Below, piece by piece: positions 48,164-59,608 of a stretch of 64,000 bases of DNA. The stretch comes from Enterobacteriaceae endosymbiont of Donacia clavipes. GTDB lineage: Bacteria; Pseudomonadota; Gammaproteobacteria; Enterobacterales; Enterobacteriaceae. The stretch's first letter is position 1; each line of letters opens with the position of its first letter. Under the pieces are notes generated by a model. The model did not search any database. It was not told where the DNA came from and saw only the letters and a list, made by a program, of their open reading frames with translations. The position numbers and the translations under genes were made by a program. The stretch covers positions 129,472 to 193,471 of the forward strand of contig NZ_CP046208.1 of the NCBI RefSeq assembly GCF_012570365.1, in the 5' to 3' direction.

Positions 48164-48733
48164 TTATTTGATACGAGAGATATATTTTTTTTTTCTTATA
48201 TCAATTTTAATAATATCTCCAATTTTAATAAAATTTGGAACTTTTATTACTTCTTTATTACTTAATACAGCTAATTTATTATTATTTATTGTCTCTCCTT
48301 TTTTAGACATTAAATTTGTATTAATTACCTTTAAATTAATAAAATTTGGTAATGTTAAAAATATAGGTAATTGATTCCAAAATGTTATATTATAATTAAA
48401 TTGAGATATTAACCATTTTTTTTTATTTTTAATAACTTTTTTATCAATTAAAATTTGTTCAAAATTTTTTTTATTCATAAAATAAAAAAAATCTTCTTTT
48501 TCACTATATAAATAAATTAATTTTTTTTCTAAAATATCTGCAGTATTTAATGTATCAGTAGATTTAAATGTTTTATCAATTAATTTTTCATTAATTAAAT
48601 TTCTCATTTTTATTCTTACAAAAGATTGTCCTTTACCAGGTTTTACAAATTCATTATTTTCTATAATATAAGGTTGATTAGAAAATATAAATTTCATACC
48701 AATTCTAAAATTATTACTACAATAATTAATCAT
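48164..48733 (-). CDS. efp: Elongation factor P
   Basis: EF-P relieves ribosome stalling at polyproline runs. The modified lysine is at position 34 in EFVKPGKGQSFVRIK, exactly as in E. coli. KTFKSTDTLNTADILEK follows, and the C-terminal OB fold ends IGDIIKIDIRKKKYISRI. Length is 189 (E. coli 188). Domain I is well conserved while the region around residues 95-150 is more diverged. efp, epmA and the divergent epmB form a complete modification module. A client in this window is ValS with its PPP near its active site. Confidence 0.96.
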   Translation of the reverse strand: MINYCSNNFRIGMKFIFSNQPYIIENNEFVKPGKGQSFVRIKMRNLINEKLIDKTFKSTDTLNTADILEKKLIYLYSEKEDFFYFMNKKNFEQILIDKKVIKNKKKWLISQFNYNITFWNQLPIFLTLPNFINLKVINTNLMSKKGETINNNKLAVLSNKEVIKVPNFIKIGDIIKIDIRKKKYISRIK

Positions 48734-48805
48734 TAATATTTTACCTTTTTTGAAAAAAATATTTTCATTTATAATAATATTATTTTAAAAATATAAAATA
48801 ATTTT

Positions 48806-49783
48806 ATGAAAAAATTATGGTTAAAACAATTAAAAAATACTGTTAATAATAATATTGATCTTATAAAAATAACAAAAATAAAAAAACAAAATATTAAACA
48901 ATTTTTATGTAAAAAAAAAAATATATCTTTTAAAATTAAATTACCTAAAATTTTTATTAAAAAAATAGAAAAAAAAAATTATAGAGATCCTATTTTATTA
49001 CAATTTATCTTTAATAAAAATGAATTAATTTTTCATAAAAAATATAATAGTAATCTATTAAATGAAAATTATATTATCCCAGGAATGATACATAAATATT
49101 ATAATAGAGTATTAATATTAATAACAGGAATTTGTGCAGTACATTGCAGATACTGTTTTCGTAAAAAAATTAAAAAAATTAATTCAATGAAAAAATATGA
49201 TTGGATAAAAATAATTAATTATATAAAAAAACATAAAGAAATAAATGAAGTTATTTTTTCAGGAGGAGATCCATTAGTTATAAACGATTATAAAATTAAT
49301 TTATTAATTAAAGATATTGAAACTATATCTCATATTAAAATATTAAGAATACATACTAGAATAATTTCTATTATTCCTGAAAGAATTACTAATAATTTAA
49401 TAAAAATTTTTAGTAAATGTAGATTAAACATAGTACTTGTTACACATATTAATCATTCAAATGAAATTAGTGAAAATTTATTTAATAAAATTTATCTTCT
49501 TAAAAAAAGCGGTATTACTATTTTAAATCAAAGTGTTTTATTAAAAAATATTAATGATAATTATAAAACTTTAATTAAATTAAGTAATAATTTATTTAAT
49601 ATTGGTATAATTCCATACTATTTACATTTATTAGATAAAGTAGAAGGTAATAGACATTTTAATGTCTCAGAAAATAAAGCAAAAAAAATTATGAGAAAAA
49701 TATTACCATTTTTATCCGGATTTTTAGTTCCTAAATTAATAAAAGATATTAATGGTAAAAAAAATAAAATTTTTATTAAATAA
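48806..49783 (+). CDS. epmB: Lysine 2,3-aminomutase-like EpmB
   Basis: EpmB is a radical SAM enzyme that turns (S)-alpha-lysine into (R)-beta-lysine, the substrate EpmA uses on EF-P. The [4Fe-4S] motif is CAVHCRYC near residue 112 (Cys-x3-Cys-x2-Cys), followed by FRKK. EVIFSGGDPL is the SAM-binding GGDP region. RIHTRIISIIPERIT and the C-terminal PYYLHLLDKVEGNRHF match E. coli YjeK. Length is 325 (342). It is divergent from efp, as in E. coli, and convergent with groEL. The gene needs iron-sulfur biogenesis; YgfZ at 53.9 kb is one helper. Confidence 0.95.
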   Translation: MKKLWLKQLKNTVNNNIDLIKITKIKKQNIKQFLCKKKNISFKIKLPKIFIKKIEKKNYRDPILLQFIFNKNELIFHKKYNSNLLNENYIIPGMIHKYYNRVLILITGICAVHCRYCFRKKIKKINSMKKYDWIKIINYIKKHKEINEVIFSGGDPLVINDYKINLLIKDIETISHIKILRIHTRIISIIPERITNNLIKIFSKCRLNIVLVTHINHSNEISENLFNKIYLLKKSGITILNQSVLLKNINDNYKTLIKLSNNLFNIGIIPYYLHLLDKVEGNRHFNVSENKAKKIMRKILPFLSGFLVPKLIKDINGKKNKIFIK

Positions 49784-49817
49784 AAAAAAAAGCTGTGCCT
49801 TAAATAAATGCACAGCT
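49781..49817 (-). terminator. Intrinsic terminator of the groES-groEL operon
   Basis: The arms agctgtgc (49791-49798) and gcacagct (49810-49817) form an 8-bp, 50% GC stem with an 11-base loop. On the minus strand the stem is followed by an uninterrupted T-run, read as As at 49782-49791, the classic Rho-independent form. It lies about 80 bases downstream of the groEL stop and abuts the epmB stop codon. It is the most orthodox terminator in the window. Confidence 0.88.
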
Positions 49818-49896
49818 ATATAAATAAATCAATAAATTTGTAATATTTTATATTAAAATTTTAAATAATAATTTCTTATTTTATTTATTAAATAAA

Positions 49897-51555
<1,659 letters not shown>

Positions 51556-51614
51556 TTAATTCATTTTCATATTAAATTAAACATACTTTGTATATTTATT
51601 TCATGATAATTTTA

Positions 51615-51905
51615 TTATTTAACAATAGCTAAAATATCACTTTCAGACATTATTAAGATTTCTTCATTATCAATTTTTTCTGTTTTTACACTATAACCAT
51701 CGTTAAAAATAATTATATCACCTTTTTTTACATCTAATGGTTTTACTGTTCCATTTTCTAAAATACGTCCTCTTCCTACTGCTAATACTTCTCCTCGAGT
51801 AGATTTTCCTGCAGCAGATCCTGTTAAAACAATTCCACCTGCAGATTTAGATTCAACTTCTTTTCTTCTTACAATAACACGATCATGTAATGGACGAATA
51901 TTCAT
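51615..51905 (-). CDS. groES: Co-chaperonin GroES
   Basis: GroES is the heptameric lid of GroEL. The 96 residues (E. coli 97) begin [20 protein letters not shown], and the mobile loop reads [18 protein letters not shown], which binds GroEL. It ends in [12 protein letters not shown]. The ATG is preceded by a strong AAGGAG. Upstream is a heat-shock promoter at about 51986-52012. Confidence 0.98.
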   Translation of the reverse strand: MNIRPLHDRVIVRRKEVESKSAGGIVLTGSAAGKSTRGEVLAVGRGRILENGTVKPLDVKKGDIIIFNDGYSVKTEKIDNEEILIMSESDILAIVK

Positions 51906-51978
51906 TTAATAATTCTCCTTTTAAGAAGTTTAGTCAATATTTTATAAACTAATTCTAATTTATTTTAATTAATGTGAT

Positions 51979-52012
51979 TTGAAAGATAAGGACATATTTT
52001 ATATCTTTCAAG
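51979..52012 (-). promoter_or_regulatory. Heat-shock promoter of groES with a 10-bp inverted repeat
   Basis: On the minus strand the -35 box is CCTTGAAA (CTTGAA at 52012-52007, a perfect sigma-32 core). The -10 is CCTTAT (51991-51986), 15 bases away, a degenerate form of CCCCAT. Perfect 10-bp arms ttgaaagata (51979-51988) and tatctttcaa (52002-52011) surround a 13-base spacer. One arm contains the -35 and the other overlaps and follows the -10. The same layout is found at dnaK. The rest of the 334-base gap before tRNA-Phe is A/T-rich and holds no gene. Confidence 0.8.
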
Positions 52013-52239
52013 GTCTTTTAAAAAATTTTTATTTTTTAATAAAATATTATTTATATTAAAATATTCATTTTATTAATAACTACTTATATAAAGTATCCTA
52101 CTTAAAATTTTTTTAAAAATAAAAATATAATTTAATTATTATTTAATTATTATTTAATTTTAACATAAAAACATTGACGTTTTATTATAAATATTGGCAT
52201 AATATATTTTAATTTTTGACATGTTTTTATAATTATTTT

Positions 52240-52312
52240 GCCCGGATAGCTCAGTTGGTAGAGCAGTGGACTGAAAATCCCCGTGTCGGTGGTTCAATTC
52301 CACCTTCGGGCA
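52240..52312 (+). tRNA. tRNA-Phe (GAA)
   Basis: The 73-base cloverleaf starts gcccggatagctc. The anticodon arm is gtgga/tcccc around loop ctGAAaa (anticodon GAA), the T arm is ggtgg TTCAATT ccacc, and the acceptor closes with ttcgggc A. CCA is not encoded. A TATAAT box lies at 52228-52233, 7 bases before the 5' end, with no good -35. The gene is followed by a T-run. It lies upstream of groES on the opposite strand. Confidence 0.97.
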
Positions 52313-52525
52313 TTTTTTATAAAAAGTGAAAATTATATTTTCGTATTTTAATTCATCTAAATATAGATACAAACATGAAAAAATTTTTTGCATGTTTATA
52401 TCTATTTATATAATGATCAAAATATATATATTATTACTTAGATAATAATTTAAAAAAAGTTAATTTACTTTATAATTTTCTACTTAAATAAACAAAAACA
52501 TAAAAAATTATTTCTATAATAAAAT

Positions 52526-53683
52526 TTATTTTTTACAATTATTAAATATATAAATAGTTTTAAAATTATTATCATATAATAAATTATTATTAAAATAAAA
52601 TTTATAAGTTTTATAATTTTTAAGAAATTTTATTTCAACATAACGATCTAAAACTAAACATTTTTTTAAAAGTTTATAATTTTTTATTAAAATACAATTT
52701 TTATTAATCGGTAAACTACCTAAACCTTTAACAATAACTTTTTTACAAAAATTATTATTTTTTTTAGAATTTAAATATTCAATTACTTTTTCAGCTCTTT
52801 TTTGAGATAAAGATTTATTATAAATTTTTTCTCCTAAAAAATCAGAGTGTCCTAATATTAATAATTCAGTATTTAAAAATTTTTTATTATTTTTTTTATT
52901 TTTATTAATAATTTTATCTAATATTTTTTTTGCTTCTTTATGAAGATTAAAATCATCAAAATTAAAAAATACTTTATATACTAAATTTTTATTTTCAAAA
53001 TTATTATGTTTTTTATTTTTTATATTATTTATAAAATTTCTTATTGATGGTAAACGAGGTTGATGTGTATTAATAAATTTATAAAATATACTTATACTAA
53101 GAATAGAATTATTTGTTTTTTGACCTAAATTAAAAATATTTTTATTTCCAATATTTTTTATCCATTGATATTCTAATCTAGATGACCAATTTTTATTTAT
53201 TTTATATTCTCCACCAAAAGCAAATAATGGAGAAGCACTATAATATGATTCATCAATTTTTTTATCATAATTACTTTGTTTATTAGTTGTTTTAGCAAAA
53301 AAACCACCAAAACGACTATATAAGGATAATTTTTTATATATAGGAAATTTAATTTTAGTACTTAATTGTAATCCATTAGATTCAAAAAAATTTTTAATGT
53401 TTTGATCTTGAATATTTTTTCTAATTATACCTAACCAATCAAATCCCATTTCAAAACTTAAAAAATTATTTTCTTGATATCCAAAAAAAAATCCAGGACT
53501 AATATTATTAAAATGACTATAAGATTTATTATTTATATCTTTACCAAATAATTTAATATTATTATATTGCGACCATCCTATTTTAGGACCAAAATACCAA
53601 TAATTATTATTAGATTCAGCATTTGCAATATTACAAATATTAGTTATAATTATGATTATAAAAAAAATAGTTATTTTTCTCAT
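52526..53683 (-). CDS. ompA: OmpA-like outer-membrane porin
   Basis: OmpA is an eight-stranded barrel joined to a periplasmic domain that binds peptidoglycan. The frame is open from 53857, but 58 codons before the ATG at 53683 are Ile/Leu/Lys-rich without homology. The ATG at 53683 has AAAGG upstream and begins a signal peptide, MRKITIFFIII, with probable cleavage at NIANA. The mature start NYWYFGPKIGWSQY matches E. coli. The C-terminal domain has FNFDDFNLHKEAKKIL, GHSDFLGEKIYNKSLSQKRAE (the Asp and Arg that clamp diaminopimelate) and LDRYVEIKF. Length is 385 (E. coli 346), with a longer linker. It is a plausible SurA client. Confidence 0.93.
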   Translation of the reverse strand: MRKITIFFIIIIITNICNIANAESNNNYWYFGPKIGWSQYNNIKLFGKDINNKSYSHFNNISPGFFFGYQENNFLSFEMGFDWLGIIRKNIQDQNIKNFFESNGLQLSTKIKFPIYKKLSLYSRFGGFFAKTTNKQSNYDKKIDESYYSASPLFAFGGEYKINKNWSSRLEYQWIKNIGNKNIFNLGQKTNNSILSISIFYKFINTHQPRLPSIRNFINNIKNKKHNNFENKNLVYKVFFNFDDFNLHKEAKKILDKIINKNKKNNKKFLNTELLILGHSDFLGEKIYNKSLSQKRAEKVIEYLNSKKNNNFCKKVIVKGLGSLPINKNCILIKNYKLLKKCLVLDRYVEIKFLKNYKTYKFYFNNNLLYDNNFKTIYIFNNCKK

Positions 53684-53849
53684 TTTATTTAAACCTTTTA
53701 TTATTAAAAATAATAATATTAAAATTTTATACTTTATATATCTTTTACTTAATGTAAGTAGAAAATATATAATTTTTAGAATCAAAATATAATTATATTT
53801 AAAAAAATATATTATTAATATAACATTTTTAGAAAATAATTTTTTACAA

Positions 53850-54857
53850 TTATTCAAATTTTTTTACAATAAAAAAAATATTTTTTTTATCTTTATTAAA
53901 TCTAATTAAGGAATTTTTTAAAATATTATTTTTAAAAATAACTTGTATCCAAATTACATTTTTTTTTATTTTTAAAAATTTTAAAATTCTACTTCCTTTT
54001 ATAATTTCCCATTTATTTTTAATGTTATTTTTTAATTCTAATAAATCATTATATAAAGGTACAAAATTTATTTCTCCTTCTAATAAAAATAACATTTTAT
54101 TCTTTTTATTTCTAAATTTGAAACTACTAATTATTTCTTGTCCTAAATAACAACCTTTATTATAATTAATCGCATTAAATTTTTCCATATTAATTTGTTG
54201 TGGTAAAAATGAATTATAATTATTAATATTGTCAATAATAGGATATCCTATTTCCATATTAAATTTAATCCAATAATTAAAATTAGACATATTAATTTTA
54301 TTTTTAAGAAGAAAATTTTTTATAAAAAAATTAGAATTTTTTTTTGATAAAATTATAAAATAATAATTATAATAATCAACAAATTTTAATATAATATATT
54401 CTTTTATAAAAAATAATGATTTTTTTTTTGAAAAAAAATTAATATTCTTAAATGTTTTTGACATAATATTTTCTAAATTTTTTCCTGATAATCCAAAGAA
54501 ATTTTTTTTAGTATTTAAAATAATCTTAATATTATATATTAATGTATATTTTTTAATGTCTGTTAAATATTTTTTAATTATATTTTTTTTTATAATACAT
54601 TGATAATTATTATTAAAATCTTTATAAATATACATATTTGTTAATACTTTACCTTGTGAATTACAATGAAGGGCATTAAAAAATTTAATATTATTATCTA
54701 ATTCATTTATATTAATTGTTAACTGATTTTGTAAAAAAATTTTACTATCAGGACCTTTAATAATAATTAATTGTAAATCATTTAAATGAATTAATTTTAA
54801 TTTTTTACTAAAATCATTTTTTTTATCTAAATTAAAAGATTTTTTAAAATTTAACAT
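53850..54857 (-). CDS. ygfZ: tRNA-modifying/Fe-S protein YgfZ
   Basis: YgfZ is a folate-binding protein that helps build or repair iron-sulfur clusters, notably in MiaB and other radical SAM enzymes. The signature KGCYLGQEII near residue 238 carries the functional Cys. LSGKNLENI near residue 123 and PQQINMEKF before the signature also match. Length is 335 (E. coli 326). Other parts are heavily diverged and lysine-rich. EpmB, in this window, is a radical SAM enzyme that may benefit. It lies between carB and ompA on the same strand; its downstream end is 167 bases from the ompA start. Confidence 0.9.
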   Translation of the reverse strand: MLNFKKSFNLDKKNDFSKKLKLIHLNDLQLIIIKGPDSKIFLQNQLTININELDNNIKFFNALHCNSQGKVLTNMYIYKDFNNNYQCIIKKNIIKKYLTDIKKYTLIYNIKIILNTKKNFFGLSGKNLENIMSKTFKNINFFSKKKSLFFIKEYIILKFVDYYNYYFIILSKKNSNFFIKNFLLKNKINMSNFNYWIKFNMEIGYPIIDNINNYNSFLPQQINMEKFNAINYNKGCYLGQEIISSFKFRNKKNKMLFLLEGEINFVPLYNDLLELKNNIKNKWEIIKGSRILKFLKIKKNVIWIQVIFKNNILKNSLIRFNKDKKNIFFIVKKFE

Positions 54858-54899
54858 TTTATTTATAAAAAATTTTATTTATATATATTACAATGATAA

Positions 54900-57800
54900 T
54901 TATTTTCTTAATAATTGTTTATGTCTTTCTTGTAAAGAAAATATTTGATTTTTAAAATCATGTTTTATTGCATTTATAGTAGCAATGGCTCCATTAATAG
55001 TAGTATTATAATAAATATTATTTTTTAAAGCTAAAATACGTATTAATTTAGAATTTTGAATAGATTGTTTTTTTTCTGCAGTATTAATAATATAAGTATA
55101 TCTTTTATTTTTTATAAAATTAATTATATTTGGAATATTTTCTTTTGGTTTTCTAACAATTTTAATTAATAATTTAGCTTTCTGTAAAAATTTTGCTGTT
55201 CCATATGTAGCTTCAATTTTAAAACCATAATTTATTAATTTTTTAGCTAATGGAATTATAAATTTTTTATCTTTATTTTTAATTGATATTAATATAATAC
55301 CATTTTTATTAATAAAAGTTTTAGTTCCTAACATTGTTTTATAAAATGCCTCAGAAAAAGAATTACCAATACCCATAACTTCTCCTGTAGACCGCATTTC
55401 AGGACCCAAAATAGGATCTATATTATCAAATTTATTAAAAGGTAATACAACTTCTTTAACAGAAAAATATGGTGGAATAATTTCTTTTATAATATTTAAA
55501 CTAGATAAAGATTTTCCTACCATTATTAATGCTCCTATTTTTGCTAATGGAATATTTATTGCTTTAGAAATAAAAGGAATAGTTCTAGATGCTCTAGGAT
55601 TAACTTCTATTAAATAAATTTCTTTTTTTTTAATGGCAAATTGTATATTTATTAATCCACATACATTAATTTTTATGGCTATTTTTTTAGTTTGATAACG
55701 AATTTTATTTAAAATTTTTTTACTTAAAGTTCGTGTTGGTAAAGAACAGGCAGAATCTCCAGAATGTATGCCTGCTTGTTCAATATGTTCCATAATACCA
55801 CCAATAAAAACATTTTTTTTATCACAAATAGCATCTACATCTACTTCTATTGAATTATTTAAAAATTTTTCCAATAAAATAGAATTATTTTTCTTATTTT
55901 TTAATAAAAAATAATTTTTTAATTCTTTTTTATCATATATTATTTCCATAAACTTTCCACCTAAAACATATGAAGGTCTAACTATAATAGGATAACCAAT
56001 CATTTCTGCCTTTTCTAAAGCCTTATTTAAATTTTTTACTACATAATTTAAAGACTGTTTTAATTTTAAAGAATTAATAATATGTTGAAATTTTTTTCTA
56101 TCTTCAGCGATATCAATATTAGATGGACTTGTACCTATAATATTAACTCCTTCATTTTCTAATGATTGAGCTAAATTTAAAGGAGTTTGTCCTCCATATT
56201 GAACTATAATTCCTTTAGGTTTTTCTATTCTAACAATTTCTAAAATATTTTCTAAAGTAATAGGTTCAAAATATAAACGATCTGAAATATCATAATCAGT
56301 AGAAACAGTTTCTGGATTACAATTTACAATAATCGTTTCAAAGTTATTTTGTCGTAATATCATTGATGCATGTACACAACAATAATCAAATTCAATACCT
56401 TGTCCTATTCTATTTGGACCACTTCCTAAAATAATAATTTTTTTTTTGTTATTAGTAGGATTAGCTTCACATTCTGTTTCATATGTTGAATATATATATG
56501 CAGTATTAGTTTTAAATTCAGCAGAACATGTATCTACTCTTTTATATACTGGATGAATATTATATTCATATCTCAAATTTCTTATTGTTTGTTCAGATAC
56601 ATTAAAAAGATTAGATAATCTTCCATCAGAAAATCCCTTTTTTTTCAATTTATATAAATATTTTTTATTATATAAACATTTTATACCTAATGTTTTTATT
56701 TTATTTTCAATATCAACTAAATTTTTTATTTCATATAGAAACCACATATCTATTTTTGAATAATTATATATTTTTTCAATAGATATTTTCATTCTAAAAG
56801 CATCTGCAATAAATCTTATTCGATCTGGTCCTGGTTTTTTTAATTCTTGTATAATTAAATTAATATTTTTTTTATTTTTTTTAAAATTTATTTTAGGTGT
56901 AAAACCATTAATACCTATTTCTAAACTACATAATGCTTTTTGTATTGATTCTTGAAAAGATCTACCTATTGACATAATTTCTCCTATTGATTTCATTTGT
57001 GTAGTTAATTTATTATTTACATTATGAAATTTTTCAAAATTAAATCTAGGTATTTTTGTTACTACGTAATCAATAGATGGTTCAAAAGCAGCAGTAATAT
57101 TATTAATTGTTATATCATTTACTAATTCATCTAATGTATAACCAATAGATAATTTTGTAGATATTTTAGCAATAGGAAAACCAGTTGCCTTAGAAGCTAA
57201 TGCAGAAGAACGAGAAACACGAGGATTCATTTCAATAACTATTAATTTACCTGTTATAGGATTTACAGCAAATTGTACATTTGCTCCTCCAGATTGTATA
57301 CCTATATGTTCTAATATAGATATAGAAGCATTTCTCATTATTTGATATTCTTTGTCAGACAAAGTTTGTGCTGGTGCAATAGTAATTGAATCTCCTGTAT
57401 GAATTCCCATAGGATCTAAATTTTCAATAGAACAAATAATAATACAATTATTATTTTTATCTCTTATGAGTTCCATTTCATATTCTTTCCATCCAATTAA
57501 AGATTCATTAATAATTAATTCATTATTAAAAGATAAATTTAATCCATTTTCACAAATTTTTTTAAATTCTCTAAAATTATATGCAATTCCTCCTCCACTT
57601 CCACCCATAGTAAATGATGGTCTAATAATACACGGAAAACCAATTTTTTTAACACAATTTATTGCTTCATCAATATTATGAATAGTATAAGAAATAGGAA
57701 TATTTAAACCTAATTTTGTTATAATATTTGAAAAAATATAACGATTTTCTGCTTTATTTATGCTATCTATTGTAATTCCAATTATTTCAACATTATATTT

Positions 57801-58127
57801 TTTTAAAATATCATTTTTATGTAAATTTAAAACACAATTTAGTGCAGTTTGTCCTCCCATGGTAGGTAAAATAGCATCAGGTTTTTCTTTTTTTATAATT
57901 TCAGTAATTATTTTCCAATCTATAGGTTCTATATAAGTAATATTAGCAATATCAGGATCAGTCATAATAGTAGCAGGATTAGAATTAATTAAAATTACAT
58001 TATATCCTTCTTCTTTTAAAGCTTTACATGCTTGAGTACCAGAATAATCAAATTCACAAGCTTGCCCAATAATAATAGGACCAGCTCCTAAAATCATAAT
58101 ATTTTTTATATCAGTACGTTTTGGCAT
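54900..58127 (-). CDS. carB: Carbamoyl-phosphate synthase large subunit CarB
   Basis: CarB makes carbamoyl phosphate from bicarbonate, ATP and ammonia for arginine and pyrimidine synthesis. It has two homologous ATP-grasp halves. The first starts [20 protein letters not shown] with [20 protein letters not shown] near residue 300. The second starts [20 protein letters not shown], with [18 protein letters not shown]. The C-terminal regulatory domain is present (GTAKFLQKA). Length is 1075 (E. coli 1073). It follows carA after 2 bases, as a coupled pair. With argF it completes the carbamoyl branch of arginine synthesis. Confidence 0.98.
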   Translation of the reverse strand: MPKRTDIKNIMILGAGPIIIGQACEFDYSGTQACKALKEEGYNVILINSNPATIMTDPDIANITYIEPIDWKIITEIIKKEKPDAILPTMGGQTALNCVLNLHKNDILKKYNVEIIGITIDSINKAENRYIFSNIITKLGLNIPISYTIHNIDEAINCVKKIGFPCIIRPSFTMGGSGGGIAYNFREFKKICENGLNLSFNNELIINESLIGWKEYEMELIRDKNNNCIIICSIENLDPMGIHTGDSITIAPAQTLSDKEYQIMRNASISILEHIGIQSGGANVQFAVNPITGKLIVIEMNPRVSRSSALASKATGFPIAKISTKLSIGYTLDELVNDITINNITAAFEPSIDYVVTKIPRFNFEKFHNVNNKLTTQMKSIGEIMSIGRSFQESIQKALCSLEIGINGFTPKINFKKNKKNINLIIQELKKPGPDRIRFIADAFRMKISIEKIYNYSKIDMWFLYEIKNLVDIENKIKTLGIKCLYNKKYLYKLKKKGFSDGRLSNLFNVSEQTIRNLRYEYNIHPVYKRVDTCSAEFKTNTAYIYSTYETECEANPTNNKKKIIILGSGPNRIGQGIEFDYCCVHASMILRQNNFETIIVNCNPETVSTDYDISDRLYFEPITLENILEIVRIEKPKGIIVQYGGQTPLNLAQSLENEGVNIIGTSPSNIDIAEDRKKFQHIINSLKLKQSLNYVVKNLNKALEKAEMIGYPIIVRPSYVLGGKFMEIIYDKKELKNYFLLKNKKNNSILLEKFLNNSIEVDVDAICDKKNVFIGGIMEHIEQAGIHSGDSACSLPTRTLSKKILNKIRYQTKKIAIKINVCGLINIQFAIKKKEIYLIEVNPRASRTIPFISKAINIPLAKIGALIMVGKSLSSLNIIKEIIPPYFSVKEVVLPFNKFDNIDPILGPEMRSTGEVMGIGNSFSEAFYKTMLGTKTFINKNGIILISIKNKDKKFIIPLAKKLINYGFKIEATYGTAKFLQKAKLLIKIVRKPKENIPNIINFIKNKRYTYIINTAEKKQSIQNSKLIRILALKNNIYYNTTINGAIATINAIKHDFKNQIFSLQERHKQLLRK

Positions 58128-58129
58128 TT

Positions 58130-59287
58130 TTATAATCTCTTATATTTTATCATACGATATTTTTTAATTAATTTTATAAAATAATCAAATAAAATAGATG
58201 CATCATGTGGTCCTGGACTTGCTTCAGGGTGTCCTTGAAAACTAAAAGCAGATTGTTTAAGACAATGAATTCCTTGTATAGTATTATCAAATAATGATAT
58301 ATGTGTAATTTTTAAATTTTTAGAAATACTATTTTCATCAATAGTAAATTGATGATTTTGAGTAGTAATATATACTTTATTATTTTTTAAATCCTTTACG
58401 GGATGATTACTTCCATGATGTCCTACATCCATTTTTTTAATCTTAGCTCCATTTGCAAGAGCTAATATTTGATGTCCAAAACAAATACCAAAAATTGGGA
58501 TATTTGTTTTCAAAATTTTTTTTATATTATTGATAATATAAAAACATGGTGTAGGATCTCCTGGACCATTAGATAAAAAAACACCATCTGGCTTTAATAA
58601 TATTATTTCTTTATAACTAGTAAAAGCAGAAACAACAGTAACTTTACATTTTTTATCTATAAATATTTTTAATATATTTTTTTTAATACCAAAATCAAAA
58701 GCTAAAATATGTATAGAATATTTATGTAATTTTACTGGTTTATAATTTTTACTTCCTTGTATCCAAGAATAATTTGCTTTTGTTGTAATTTCTTTTATTA
58801 AATTTAAACCTTTTAATCCATTAAATTTATTAATTTTATTTATAATATTTTTAAAATTAATTTTTTTTTTAGTAGATATTAACGCTATTTTTTTTATTTT
58901 TTTATCACGTATTAATCTAGTTAAATAACGAGTATCTATTCCTTCAATAGCAACAACGTTATTTTTTTTTAAAAATGGTCCTAATTCTTCTGTACTACGA
59001 TAATTACTTGCAATTTTTGATAAATGATTAATAACAAGTCCTTTTAAATAAATTTTTGATGATTCGTTATCTTCTAAATTAATACCGGTATTACCGATAT
59101 GAGGATATGTTAAAATAACAATTTGTTTATAATATGAAGGATCAGTAATTATTTCTTGATAACCAGTAATTGCTGTATTAAATACTATTTCTCCTATAAC
59201 TATTCCATCTATACCTATAGATTTACCAAATAATTTAGTTCCATCTTCCATAACTAATATTGCTTTATTATTCAAATTATGCTCCAT
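58130..59287 (-). CDS. carA: Carbamoyl-phosphate synthase small subunit CarA
   Basis: CarA is the glutaminase that supplies ammonia to CarB. The N-terminal domain reads [17 protein letters not shown] and [17 protein letters not shown]. The class I amidotransferase domain has [10 protein letters not shown], the nucleophile Cys in [17 protein letters not shown] near residue 269, and [12 protein letters not shown] with the His-Glu pair. Length is 385 (E. coli 382). The intergenic region before it (59288-59608) shows no recognisable arginine or pyrimidine operator, so regulation may have been lost. Confidence 0.98.
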   Translation of the reverse strand: MEHNLNNKAILVMEDGTKLFGKSIGIDGIVIGEIVFNTAITGYQEIITDPSYYKQIVILTYPHIGNTGINLEDNESSKIYLKGLVINHLSKIASNYRSTEELGPFLKKNNVVAIEGIDTRYLTRLIRDKKIKKIALISTKKKINFKNIINKINKFNGLKGLNLIKEITTKANYSWIQGSKNYKPVKLHKYSIHILAFDFGIKKNILKIFIDKKCKVTVVSAFTSYKEIILLKPDGVFLSNGPGDPTPCFYIINNIKKILKTNIPIFGICFGHQILALANGAKIKKMDVGHHGSNHPVKDLKNNKVYITTQNHQFTIDENSISKNLKITHISLFDNTIQGIHCLKQSAFSFQGHPEASPGPHDASILFDYFIKLIKKYRMIKYKRL

Positions 59288-59608
59288 AATTTATAATTAT
59301 TTATAATAAATATATTTATATTATTTTATATATAAATTTTATATATTTTATATTATAAAATTTTTTTATAATATTTTTAATTTAATAAAATATTTTTTAA
59401 AAAAAATATATAAAAATAAAAAAATAATTATTATTTTATTTAATTATTAATTATTTGAAAAAATTAATAAAAATATAAAGATATTTATATATATAAAATA
59501 AAAAACAATATTAAAATTAAATAATATATTAATTATAATGATTAATATTATAAAAAAAAATAATAATATTTTAAATTACTCTCTTTTTAAAAAGAGAGTA
59601 TATCTTTT
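59288..59608. other. 321-base spacer between ilvC and carA, with a palindrome
   Basis: The region is almost all A/T and has no open frame worth noting. It must contain the carA promoter. No ARG-box or PurR/PyrR-like site is visible. Near its left end is a 24-bp perfect palindrome, tactctcttttt with aaaaagagagta, at 59577-59600, 9 bases past the ilvC stop. The palindrome is listed separately as a terminator. The rest is unremarkable. Confidence 0.6.
59577..59600 (-). terminator. Palindromic terminator after ilvC
   Basis: The 12-bp arms are exact inverted copies with no spacer, centred between 59588 and 59589. The stem includes ctctc/gagag, unusual in the A/T background. It follows the ilvC stop by 8 bases on the minus strand, and T-rich sequence (aattt) comes after. 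In RNA it would form an 8-10 bp stem with a small loop of A/U. Confidence 0.6.

Noticed and set aside
52160..52393. 77-residue minus-strand frame across tRNA-Phe
   Set aside because: It reads through the tRNA on the wrong strand; the tRNA cloverleaf explains the conserved bases.
53684..53857. N-terminal extension of OmpA by 58 residues
   Set aside because: The extension is Ile/Leu/Lys-rich, overlaps the end of ygfZ and precedes a perfect signal peptide whose ATG has its own AAAGG.
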